Shown in pieces: positions 1-5,983 of a DNA stretch of 13,499 bases; position 1 is the stretch's first letter; the number at the start of each line of letters is the position of its first letter. The position numbers and the translations under genes were made by a program. The DNA is from Candidatus Odinarchaeota archaeon (lineage in GTDB: Archaea > Asgardarchaeota > JAGGXT01), in contig JAGGXT010000073.1 of the NCBI GenBank assembly GCA_021162905.1, positions 1 to 13,499 on the forward strand, read 5' to 3'. A model generated the notes under the pieces. The model had not been told where the DNA came from. It saw nothing but the letters and a program-made list of their open reading frames with translations, and ran no database searches.

Positions 1-1653
1 GCAATTATTGATTTTCACGGGCAGTACGTATACCTTATAGCAAATAGGCTAAACGAACTAGGCGTTAAGAACATAAGCGTTAAAACATATGACGAATTGA
101 AAAAGGTGAATAATCTAAAAGGGATTATTTTAAGTGGTGGCCCATATTCGGTATATGAGAAAGGTGCGAAAACTATAGATAAACGGATATTTGACCTTGA
201 TGTACCGATTCTCGGTATTTGCTATGGTCATCAATTGATTGCGTATCTTCTTGGTGGAGAGGTAGGTAGAGGTACTCCAGAGTTTGGTTTTTCCATTTTT
301 AGACCTCGGCAAGATATACTCTTCAAAGGGTTAGACAAAGAGGAAATTGTTTGGATGAGTCATTGTGATGAGGTTTTTTCCATTCCTCCATCTGGAGAGG
401 CTCTTGGCTCTACCGATTTATGTAGGATTGCTGCATATAAGGTAGGAGATAATATATATGGTGTTCAATTTCATCCAGAAGTATCTCATACACTTAAGGG
501 TAACGTCATTTTAAGGAACTTTGCATTTAAGATTTGTAAGGAAGCGAAGAGAGGTTGGGACGTTAAGAGTTTTATAAATAAAACGATAGAGCATCTGAGA
601 GAAAATATCAATGGAGTTGCAATTCTCGGTTTTTCTGGTGGTGTTGACTCAACAACTTGCGCTGCCCTTGCAAGAAAGGCTGGTATTGACGCTCATATAA
701 TTTTTGTGGACCATGGTTTTATGAGAAAAGAGGACAAACTGGGTAAGATCTTTAAAATGTTTGACGTCAAATATATAGATGCTTCTGATATGTTTTTTGA
801 TGCTGTTAAAGATGTATTAGACCCAGATGAGCGTAGAAGAATAATTGGAAAATTGTTTATTGATATATTCGAGGAGGAGGCAAAATCTGTAGGTGCAAAG
901 TATTTAATTCAAGGAACTATAGCACCTGATGTTATTGAATCTACAAGGGGTGACGATTCTAAGGGATCGGGATTTATAAAGATACACCATAACGTTGGAG
1001 GTCTGCCTGAGAAATTAAATTTGAAAATTATAGAGCCATTGAGGCCATTATTCAAATATCAAATTAGGCTTTTAGCTAAAGCGTTAGGACTGCCAGACTA
1101 TATTGTGAAGAGGCAACCATTTCCTGGTCCGGGATTGGCTGTTAGAATCGTTGGCCGAATTACCAAGAGTAAAGTTGACATACTAAGGGAAATCACTCAT
1201 GTTACCAGTACTTTTCTTAGCAAGTATGGGTACTCTCAATATTTTGCAGCTATGATTCCAATTATTGGTCATCATGTTAGTGACGGATTTGTATTTGAAG
1301 TAGGTTCTATAGGCGTGAAAGGCGATAGTAGGGTCCTAGCAAACATACTTAGCGTGGATATAGATTGGGACAGTTTATCATATTATGATCTTCTAAAACT
1401 TCAAAGCCGTTTAACAAGCAAATACGAGAATATAACAAGAGTTATTGCCAAAGTTATGGGGAACTACATAAAAGGAAAGGATGCGATTGTAATTCGTGTC
1501 GTCACTACAGAAGATTTTATGACCGCTACGCCAGCAAATGTTCCAATAACGGAGTTGAGGAAAATTGCAAGATATGCTTTAAGATTCAATTCTATCAAAT
1601 ATGTGGGTTATGAGATTACAACAAAACCCCCCAGCACAATAGAACTTATATAG
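1..1653 (+). CDS. guaA: GMP synthase (glutamine-hydrolysing), 5' partial
   Basis: This enzyme converts XMP, ATP and glutamine to GMP in the cytoplasm, the last step of guanine nucleotide synthesis. The frame is open from base 1: the first visible residues include DFHGQY, matching the FGGQY start of the amidotransferase domain. The true start is therefore just outside the window, and the TTG at 97 is internal. The class I glutamine amidotransferase domain shows the nucleophile in GICYGHQL (Cys codon 220-222) and the His/Glu pair in VQFHPEVSHT. The ATP-pyrophosphatase P-loop is SGGVDS (634-651). The C-terminal dimerisation part has PFPGPGLAVRI and DFMTATPANVP. The protein ends PPSTIELI, where the family usually has a PPxTIEWE-like end, a small tail difference. 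Both domains are fused in one chain, unlike the split form of many euryarchaea. It converges on the next gene with 3 bases between stops. Confidence 0.97.
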   Translation, partial: AIIDFHGQYVYLIANRLNELGVKNISVKTYDELKKVNNLKGIILSGGPYSVYEKGAKTIDKRIFDLDVPILGICYGHQLIAYLLGGEVGRGTPEFGFSIFRPRQDILFKGLDKEEIVWMSHCDEVFSIPPSGEALGSTDLCRIAAYKVGDNIYGVQFHPEVSHTLKGNVILRNFAFKICKEAKRGWDVKSFINKTIEHLRENINGVAILGFSGGVDSTTCAALARKAGIDAHIIFVDHGFMRKEDKLGKIFKMFDVKYIDASDMFFDAVKDVLDPDERRRIIGKLFIDIFEEEAKSVGAKYLIQGTIAPDVIESTRGDDSKGSGFIKIHHNVGGLPEKLNLKIIEPLRPLFKYQIRLLAKALGLPDYIVKRQPFPGPGLAVRIVGRITKSKVDILREITHVTSTFLSKYGYSQYFAAMIPIIGHHVSDGFVFEVGSIGVKGDSRVLANILSVDIDWDSLSYYDLLKLQSRLTSKYENITRVIAKVMGNYIKGKDAIVIRVVTTEDFMTATPANVPITELRKIARYALRFNSIKYVGYEITTKPPSTIELI

Positions 1654-1656
1654 CTA

Positions 1657-2337
1657 CTAGAATTCGTAAAATACGTAAAATTTAGGCAATCTTTTTCTGA
1701 AATCTTCTATAATATCTCTCTTTGAAAAAATAACAGCTCCTCCAATAATTTCGGCTTTTGCTTTTTCAGCTATTTTAATTAAAGCCTCAAAAGTTTTTCC
1801 AGTCCGCAATATATCATCGACTATTAATACCCGATCATCTCTTTTAAGCAGTTTCTTAGGAAGGTAGAATTTCCTTTGATGAATTCCTGGACCATAAGTC
1901 ATTGTGATTTGATAAAAGCTCTTGACGCCTGTCTCCTCTCTATCTTTAACGTAAGCTATTTTGGCTTTTAACCTCTCAGCGACAATAGTTCCAAATGTTA
2001 TCCCATCAACTGCCATCGTTAATACAACATCAGCCGTAACATCAATTTTTTCGGCCAACCAGCGAAGTAATAGAACATCCGATAAAACTGATGAAATATC
2101 AATAATATCTCCAGAGAAACTAACTTTTTTTCTAATAAGCTCAGAGATGCCAATTGAATTAAAAAGGGAAATTATCTTTTGTGCCCTTTTTACATTAGGC
2201 AAATTTTTATAAGAAACATATCTCGCTAAGACCGGAGTGCGTATTCCTAACTTTTTTTCCAACTCACGATATGTGAAAATCTCTTTTAATAGAATAAGTT
2301 TATTCACGGCCTCCATTCTCACTCTATAATCTGTCAT
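1657..2337 (-). CDS. HTH-phosphoribosyltransferase-type transcriptional regulator (GfcR/PurR-like)
   Basis: Predicted DNA-binding regulator of 226 residues. An N-terminal helix-turn-helix segment (about residues 20-60, with YRELEKKLGIRTPVLARYV) is joined to a type I phosphoribosyltransferase fold. The PRPP-binding loop VLIVDDILRTGKT is at 170-182, with the acidic pair D174-D175. A second conserved stretch is AVDGITFGTIVAERL (109-123). Such archaeal proteins are often annotated as orotate phosphoribosyltransferase-like, but the HTH makes a PRPP-sensing regulator more likely, as known for haloarchaeal GfcR and Bacillus PurR. Its position against guaA suggests purine or PRPP control (inference). 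The ATG at 2337 is the first start, preceded by a weak GATGGA. A tandem TATA-containing repeat lies about 90-120 bases upstream. Confidence 0.85.
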   Translation of the reverse strand: MTDYRVRMEAVNKLILLKEIFTYRELEKKLGIRTPVLARYVSYKNLPNVKRAQKIISLFNSIGISELIRKKVSFSGDIIDISSVLSDVLLLRWLAEKIDVTADVVLTMAVDGITFGTIVAERLKAKIAYVKDREETGVKSFYQITMTYGPGIHQRKFYLPKKLLKRDDRVLIVDDILRTGKTFEALIKIAEKAKAEIIGGAVIFSKRDIIEDFRKRLPKFYVFYEF

Positions 2338-2422
2338 TTTTCCATCATATGATTTATGGTTACTCCTTATTAAAATGTTTTTAGTGCAATTATGCGCTTT
2401 CGCAAACTTTTCATAACATTAA

Positions 2423-2459
2423 TATAATACTTTAAAGTATAATACTTTTGGGTATAATT
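2423..2459. repeat. 15-bp tandem repeat with TATA-like cores upstream of the HTH-PRTase regulator
   Basis: TATAATACTTT occurs at 2423-2433 and again at 2438-2448. A third partial copy (TATAATT) starts at 2453, giving a strict 15-base period with spacers AAAG and TGGG. The middle also holds the 14-base palindrome ATACTTTAAAGTAT. It could be a promoter with repeated regulator-binding half sites for the gene starting at 2337, or an AT-rich accident. Function is inferred from position only. Confidence 0.5.
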
Positions 2460-2463
2460 ATGA

Positions 2464-2792
2464 TCCTCATTAATAGAGCATGAATTAAATTTCCTGGAAA
2501 GATTATGGAATGAGATTAACTTCGAGCGCAGGCAAGCGTATGTCCGCTATAAGAGGTTCTCGTGGCATCCCAAGCATTTATATAGGAAATATGCCCCATT
2601 AATAGGCTCAGCAACAGCACAACAAGTCATTAAAAAAGAACAACAAGGCTTGGAGGAGTTTTCCTAAAACTAAAGAGACTTGAGAGACTGGAAAGACTAC
2701 CTCCTGGAATAGAGGTAGTAGAGGTTAGTGAATATAAGACTTCAAGCGTATGTCTAAGATGTGGTTCAAGTAAGGTGATTAGAAGAGTGTGT
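2464..2792 (+). pseudogene. TnpB (IS200/IS605 OrfB) remnant, frameshifted and internally deleted
   Basis: The first segment encodes ERLWNEINFERRQAYV, then RYKRFSWHPKHLYRKYA and TAQQVIKK, typical of the N-terminal part of archaeal TnpB. One extra base near 2638 and another near 2663 shift the frame twice; correcting both gives NNKAWRSFLKLKRLERLERLPP. From there the sequence jumps directly to VVEVSEYKTSSVCLRCGSS, the C-terminal zinc-ribbon region with one CxxC pair. All of the central RuvC-like nuclease region is missing, so a large deletion removed the catalytic core. The second zinc-ribbon pair is also lost: recognisable homology stops about 10 bases before the convergent gene that ends at 2802. 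No open frame longer than about 65 codons remains, so this is dead. Confidence 0.88.
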
Positions 2793-2801
2793 CAACGTCT
2801 A

Positions 2802-3173
2802 TCAGTAAAGTTCATGAAACCTGTATTTAGGCTCATATGGTACACTCTTTAACTTTCCCTTAAGATAGTCATCTATGATATCTTTTATTTTCCCCTGGGC
2901 ACCAGTAATTACTTTTATTCCCAGCTGCTCAAACCACTGCTTTGCTCTAAATCCCATACCCATAGCTATAACTACGTCAACACCCCTACTTTTTAGATAT
3001 TGTGGTATCTGCCCTGCTGCATGACTCATAGCAGATGGATTTTCCTCAACTTCAACGTTAATGATCTTATTATCTTTTATATCTACAAAAACATAGTAAG
3101 CAACTCTACCAAAATGTTCTCCTATGTAACCCTCCAAGCCCTTGTTATCATTAGATGGAATAGCGATTCTCAT
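2802..3173 (-). CDS. NifX/NifB-type dinitrogenase iron-molybdenum cofactor family protein
   Basis: Small cytoplasmic protein of 123 residues in the family whose nitrogenase members bind FeMo-cofactor precursors. Most archaeal members have no nitrogenase partner and an unknown role. Visible features are the first strand MRIAIPSND, GYIGEHFGRVAYYVFVD (15-31), the SMSH-like segment NPSAMSHAAGQ (46-55), VVIAMGMGFRAKQWFEQLGI (67-86) and a GKIKDIIDDYLKGKL helix. The start is set at ATG 3173 because GGAGG (3182-3186, read on this strand) sits 8 bases before it; the longer frame from a TTG at 3194 would contain that SD. No nif genes are in the window. TnpB debris lies on both sides, so the gene may have come with, or replaced part of, an insertion sequence. 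Confidence 0.85.
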   Translation of the reverse strand: MRIAIPSNDNKGLEGYIGEHFGRVAYYVFVDIKDNKIINVEVEENPSAMSHAAGQIPQYLKSRGVDVVIAMGMGFRAKQWFEQLGIKVITGAQGKIKDIIDDYLKGKLKSVPYEPKYRFHELY

Positions 3174-3217
3174 TTTATTTTCCTCCGATATCAACTATTT
3201 ATTTGGCTATGCACAAA

Positions 3218-3231
3218 AATATATATAATTT
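3218..3231 (-). promoter_or_regulatory. TATA box for the NifX-like gene
   Basis: Read on the minus strand this is an uninterrupted TTATATATATTTTT-like box. It lies about 50 bases before ATG 3173 and would put transcription start near 3195-3200, leaving a short leader that carries the GGAGG SD. Confidence 0.5.
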
Positions 3232-3247
3232 TATGGTTACAAAATGG

Positions 3248-3298
3248 AACCCGTAAAAAATAAGAATCTCCCAGCTTTAGCCATGGAGAGCGTCAAAA
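3248..3298 (+). mobile_element. IS605-like right-end fragment, copy 1
   Basis: The core at 3262-3298 (AAGAATCTCCCAGCTTTAGC and following) matches the segment at 4783-4819 at 31 of 37 positions. It resembles the hairpin-bearing right end of archaeal IS605/tnpB elements, in which CTCCCAGC-TTTA-GC forms a stem with a TTTA loop; here the outer TCTCC/GGAGA stem survives with mismatches between. In frame it also reads NPVKNKNLPALAMESVK-like, resembling a TnpB C-terminal tail. No intact transposase is attached. The identification as a right end is from recall of such elements and was not searched. Confidence 0.55.
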
Positions 3299-3373
3299 GT
3301 TGGAACGACATTTCTAATATAAAATACGGATTTTTCACCTTAATTAGTGCAGAAGCTCCGAGAAAATAAGACG

Positions 3374-3991
3374 CTATTTGATAAACACAGTAACTTTGTT
3401 GATGTCTTTCTTTCTGCCTTTTATTCGTGGTTCTTTTGATGGATAACCAAGTGCTAGAATTGCCATCAAATCCAAGTTTTTGTCTTTTATTCCCAAAACT
3501 TCATTAAATTCATCTTTCATCAGCATTGGAACACCGAGCCACACAGAGCCTATGCCCATGCTCCAAGCTGTGAGAATCATATTTTCGATCGCTGCCGAGA
3601 GACTTTGAACTGCCCACAAGTATTCAAAATCTGAATATTCATCTTTACAGACTTTTTCTCTCAAATCCACATAGGCAGCAATATATAAGGGGGCATAATA
3701 CCTTTTCTCTCTAATTATTTTTTCCTTCCACTCTGCCAGCTTTTTCTCATCAGCCATCCTTCTTAAAACCTTCTCTGCATAAATTATATGCGCTTTTATT
3801 ATTAAGTCAAAGAGTCTCTTTCTAACAGTCTCTTTTTCAATAACAACGAAAAACCATTGCTCAGCGGCACTTGCAGTAGGAGCTCTGATACCAGCTTTGA
3901 TTATCTTATCTATTATATCATTAGGTATAGGTTTCAACTCAAAGTGCCTTATAGAACACCTAGAGTTAATAATATCAATTAGATCTCTCAT
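3374..3991 (-). CDS. Nitroreductase-family FMN-dependent oxidoreductase
   Basis: Predicted flavoprotein of 205 residues that reduces a nitro, quinone or related substrate with NAD(P)H; the substrate is unknown. The N-terminal motif RCSIRHF (11-17) matches the RxSxRxF FMN-phosphate site. APTASAAEQWFFVV (37-50) is the second flavin-contacting segment. AIENMILTAWSMGIGSVWLG and LDLMAILALGYPSKEP are the standard C-terminal half. The start is ATG 3991, preceded by GGTGAT three bases upstream. The frame is open for another 51 codons, but that extension is made of promoter and hairpin sequence and has no family match. The gene stands alone, flanked by IS fragments. Confidence 0.9.
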   Translation of the reverse strand: MRDLIDIINSRCSIRHFELKPIPNDIIDKIIKAGIRAPTASAAEQWFFVVIEKETVRKRLFDLIIKAHIIYAEKVLRRMADEKKLAEWKEKIIREKRYYAPLYIAAYVDLREKVCKDEYSDFEYLWAVQSLSAAIENMILTAWSMGIGSVWLGVPMLMKDEFNEVLGIKDKNLDLMAILALGYPSKEPRIKGRKKDINKVTVFIK

Positions 3992-4021
3992 TTTATCACC
4001 AATAAAACAAAAAGAAGATTT

Positions 4022-4034
4022 GTTATATATGATT
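4022..4034 (-). promoter_or_regulatory. TATA box for the nitroreductase gene
   Basis: On the minus strand CATATATAACA lies about 32-40 bases before ATG 3991. This leaves a very short leader that just includes the GGTGAT SD. Confidence 0.5.
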
Positions 4035-4074
4035 TTTACCTTGTAGCTTTTTTCGGCACTTGAAAAAGAGTTAG

Positions 4075-4138
4075 TGGAAAAGTAGCGGGAGTCATCTGCA
4101 TCACCGCAAGGTTTATAGCATCGTCCCGCCACTTTCCA
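4075..4138. repeat. Imperfect GC-rich inverted repeat around a TATA-like box
   Basis: The left arm TGGAAAAGTAGCGGGA (4075-4090) pairs with TCCCGCCACTTTCCA (4124-4138) apart from one extra A and one mismatch, leaving a 33-base loop. GGTTTATAGC inside the loop is a TATA-like box about 29 bases before the ATG at 4143. The arms are much richer in G+C than the surroundings. It may be an operator, an RNA hairpin or the edge of a lost mobile element. Confidence 0.6.
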
Positions 4139-4142
4139 GCAC

Positions 4143-4289
4143 ATGCCCTACACAAATACATTATTAATTGACGCAGAAGAATGTTTAAAGATTATTGAAC
4201 AAAAACTCGATAACAGTCAATACTCCTCCAGAATAGCGTCTTCAATCGCCGAGCAAATCGATGCGAAGCTGCAGTACACCGACAGCTGA
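4143..4289 (+). CDS. Hypothetical small protein (48 residues)
   Basis: An ATG-to-TGA frame encodes a charged, probably helical protein starting MPYTNTLLIDAEECLKIIEQ and ending AEQIDAKLQYTDS. I recognise no family. Support comes from a TATA-like box (GGTTTATAGC, about 4110-4119) 29 bases upstream, the spacing of a leaderless archaeal transcript, and from a base composition richer in G+C than nearby spacers. Against it are its short length, the lack of an SD and the location among IS fragments. The GC-rich inverted repeat ends five bases before the start. It could be an antitoxin- or regulator-sized protein, but nothing visible shows that. Confidence 0.4.
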   Translation: MPYTNTLLIDAEECLKIIEQKLDNSQYSSRIASSIAEQIDAKLQYTDS

Positions 4290-4451
4290 CTCTCAACATT
4301 ATATATATGTTAACAGTCTTATTCTTCGTAGTAATTAAGAAAAATTTTGTCCGTATATTGAGATGTTCCCTGTTTCAACTCTTAGTGGATGATTTTATGT
4401 GAAAGCGTTGCATAAATCAGCAAGATTATGGATATAAAAAGTTTTTCGCGG

Positions 4452-4470
4452 CTCATTTTCCTAAAATGAG
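4452..4470. repeat. Perfect 8-bp hairpin (CTCATTTT-CCT-AAAATGAG) in the leader of the small membrane protein
   Basis: Two exact 8-base arms are separated by CCT, between a TATA-like GATATAAAAAG (about 4431-4441) and the ATG at 4483. The 3' arm supplies the GAG of the GAGG SD (4468-4472 region), so pairing would hide the ribosome binding site. A regulatory role is inference. Confidence 0.5.
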
Positions 4471-4482
4471 GACCCCTATTTT

Positions 4483-4608
4483 ATGAATGAGGCAACGGCT
4501 CCATTTGGAATATATCCATACAACTTTGCTGATGTTGCAGTAGCTACTGTAATAGTAGTGGTAGCTGTTGCAGTGTACATACTTGTTAGAAGAAGAAAAA
4601 GATTTTGA
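4483..4608 (+). CDS. Small single-span membrane protein (41 residues)
   Basis: A 13-19 residue outside segment (MNEATAPFGIYPYNFADVA) is followed by a valine-rich membrane span (VATVIVVVAVAVYILV) and a basic stop-transfer tail RRRKRF. The orientation is therefore N-out, C-in. GAGG lies about 11 bases before the ATG, and a TATA-like box lies about 45 bases upstream. Tails of this form often anchor crenarchaeal solute-binding or S-layer proteins, so this could be the leftover C-terminus of such a protein. The in-frame TAA at 4462 and the good start signals favour a separate small gene. Longer minus-strand frames over this stretch show no recognisable feature. Confidence 0.5.
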   Translation: MNEATAPFGIYPYNFADVAVATVIVVVAVAVYILVRRRKRF

Positions 4609-4769
4609 CAATTTTTCATTTATATATGAGGAACACTCCAGAGCCTTGCTTAGGTAGACAAGAACAATATTTGTATAAAACAAGATGTAATTATTGAGTT
4701 GTTTTCCAGAGGTGTTACAGAGAAAATTGAAATAATGTGTCTTCAGAATCCTCATTCTTCTAAGGGCTT

Positions 4770-4820
4770 AACCCATAGAAGCAAGAATCTCTCAGCTTTA
4801 GCAGTGGAGAATGTCAAATA
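4770..4820 (+). mobile_element. IS605-like right-end fragment, copy 2
   Basis: This is the second copy of the segment at 3248-3298, in the same orientation. It begins with AACCC, then AAGAATCTCTCAGCTTTAGC, and ends near GTCAAATA. The frame running through it reads HRSKNLSALAVENVK, parallel to KNLPALAMESVK in copy 1, as expected of a TnpB C-terminal tail. The rest of the transposase is absent. The two copies enclose about 1.5 kb with the nitroreductase and two small ORFs. Confidence 0.55.
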
Positions 4821-4835
4821 CTGATAGAATATATT

Positions 4836-4872
4836 ATTGGCAATATGAAAAAGGTTGTGCCAATTTTTCATA
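4836..4872. repeat. Interleaved inverted repeats with pseudoknot topology
   Basis: ATTGGCA (4836-4842) pairs with TGCCAAT (4858-4864), and TATGAAAAA (4844-4852) pairs with TTTTTCATA (4864-4872). All pairs are perfect and the arms alternate 1-2-1'-2', the order of an H-type RNA pseudoknot. The two 3' arms share base 4864. It lies 16 bases after the second IS right-end fragment. Confidence 0.5.
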
Positions 4873-5029
4873 ACTACTCTTGAGGAATGGAGTAAATATG
4901 CATTGTTTTCTTGCATTTACTTTTTATATTGAGAATTCTAGTTACTGTTACTGAAAAATAAAAGATTTTTATATTGTTCTTGATACAGTTAAATTAACCC
5001 AAGGAATGAGATATAAAAATGTGATTTAT

Positions 5030-5400
5030 ATGAATGCAAATAGTTGGTTACAAAAAGGTAGAGAATTCCTAGAGGAGGCAGAGCACGCTTTCAATAGGAA
5101 CAGGCATTGGTTTGTATGCTTTAATGCTCATTAAGCAGCTGAATTTTTCTTGAAAGGAAAACTTTTAGAAAAGTGTGGCTCATTTTCATTTACACATGAT
5201 CTCGCAGTCTTACTTAGAGAACTATGTGCATGCGTTGATATAGATGTACCAAAAGATGTGCTTCTGGCAACTCAATTTTTAACACCACATTATATTGAGA
5301 GTAGATACCCAGGAACCAAAGGAATAAGTTATGATAAGAGTCTATCTTCGAACTGTTTAGAGATGGCTAAAAAATCATAGAGTGGAGTGATAAACTTTGA
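5030..5400 (+). pseudogene. HEPN-domain protein of a HEPN-MNT pair, disrupted by a nonsense codon and a frameshift
   Basis: The ATG at 5030 follows GTGAT (5021-5025). The frame encodes ANSWLQKGREFLEEAEHAF, then CFNAH, and hits TAA at 5132-5134 where HEPN proteins have Gln (HQAAEFFLKG); one C-to-T change of CAA explains it. The rest reads FTHDLAVLLRELC and PHYIESRYPG, diagnostic for the HEPN family. Near the end, after MAKK, the frame stops at TAG 5378-5380. With one more A in the A6 run at 5369-5374 it would continue IIEWSDKL and end at TGA 5398-5400, overlapping the next gene's TTG. The repaired protein would be 123 residues. I see no RX4-6H ribonuclease motif, so even the ancestor may not have been an RNase. 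Confidence 0.85.
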
Positions 5401-5755
5401 AGTTAGAGATATTTAAATACAGACGAGAACAGATTCTTAAATATCCAGAAATGTTCAACGATTTTGTTGATAAGCTAATTAATGCATATAATGGGCAAAT
5501 CACAATAATTCTATTTGGTAGTAGAGGAAGAAGAACTAACAAAGAGTCGAGTGATTTTGACATAATGATTGTGTTGCAGAAAAAACGCTTGAAGATTATA
5601 AAAAGATATATCAATTGAAACCAACTGGATTGCCAGCTGATATGGTTATTGTTACTCCTGATGAGCTAAAAGACCAAGTAATTAAACAAATGTTAGTGGG
5701 ATCAAAGATAGTATATAATGGTCTTAACTGTTTTAAAGAAAAGGCAACTCAATAA
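5397..5755 (+). pseudogene. Minimal nucleotidyltransferase (MNT), partner of the HEPN protein, frameshifted
   Basis: The TTG at 5397 lies 9 bases after GGAG (5384-5387) and overlaps the repaired end of the HEPN gene, as in coupled HEPN-MNT modules. Residues 40-58 hold FGSRGRRTNKESSDFDIMI, the GSxGRG...SDxD nucleotidyltransferase signature (G41, S42, D53, D55). As it stands the frame ends at TGA after 73 codons. One additional A in the A6 run 5580-5585 restores TLEDYKKIYQ, then LPADMVIV, which supplies the third conserved Asp region, and SKIVYNGL, ending at TAA 5753-5755 with 119 residues. A 2-base GT duplication just before the run would explain the shift equally well. Family members transfer nucleotides to partner toxins or other targets. 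Confidence 0.85.
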
Positions 5756-5983
5756 AAGTTTACTAAGGCAAAGCTTTACTATTTATAACCAAATAAATAA
5801 ACTAAAATAATCGCTTCAAGAAAGATACTTCCTAGCGATATTGCTTATTTTTCTGTAGAGAATGGGACGTTATTACATACAAAAATCCCTCAATTATTAA
5901 ATTCATCGAATCCTCAACTAGATTAATCAATATGATAAAAAATGTAGAGGGGTCTCGATTTGCTCTTTTAAAGTAACTAATTT
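5756..5983. other. Spacer with possible minus-strand coding debris
   Basis: No confident gene. On the minus strand one frame is open from about 5973 to a TAG at 5832-5834 and reads FKRANRDPSTFFII, then LVEDSMNLIIEGFLYVITSHS. That looks protein-like, but only 24 codons follow its single ATG (5906). It could be a fragment of a lost gene between the MNT and OsmC genes. I do not recognise it. Confidence 0.3.

Noticed and set aside
2464..2792. TnpB remnant as a functional nuclease-dead TldR repressor
   Set aside because: Two frameshifts and loss of the second zinc-ribbon pair leave no usable protein, though the core deletion itself is noted as a finding.
3000..3263. Plus-strand 87-codon frame over the NifX-like gene
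   Set aside because: It is antisense to a well-recognised family with an ideal SD, and it runs through that gene's promoter.
3992..4144. 51-codon N-terminal extension of the nitroreductase
   Set aside because: The segment contains the TATA box and the GC-rich hairpin, has no family match, and ATG 3991 has its own GGTGAT.
4370..4400. GTTTCAACTCTTAGTGGATG-like stretch as a CRISPR repeat
   Set aside because: It occurs once, without regularly spaced copies; a similar ATTGTTTCAATCGATAG at about 6725 is also single.
4453..4755. Minus-strand 100-codon frame
   Set aside because: Low-complexity Tyr/Ser-rich translation, no SD, and antisense to a plus-strand ORF with better signals and a clean membrane span.
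4604..4885. CAATTTTTCAT...GAGGAA shared by 4611-4633 and 4862-4885
   Set aside because: The match is short and AT-rich; not enough to call a duplicated element.
5375..5614. Minus-strand 79-codon frame over the MNT gene
   Set aside because: Antisense to a nucleotidyltransferase signature; no start signals.
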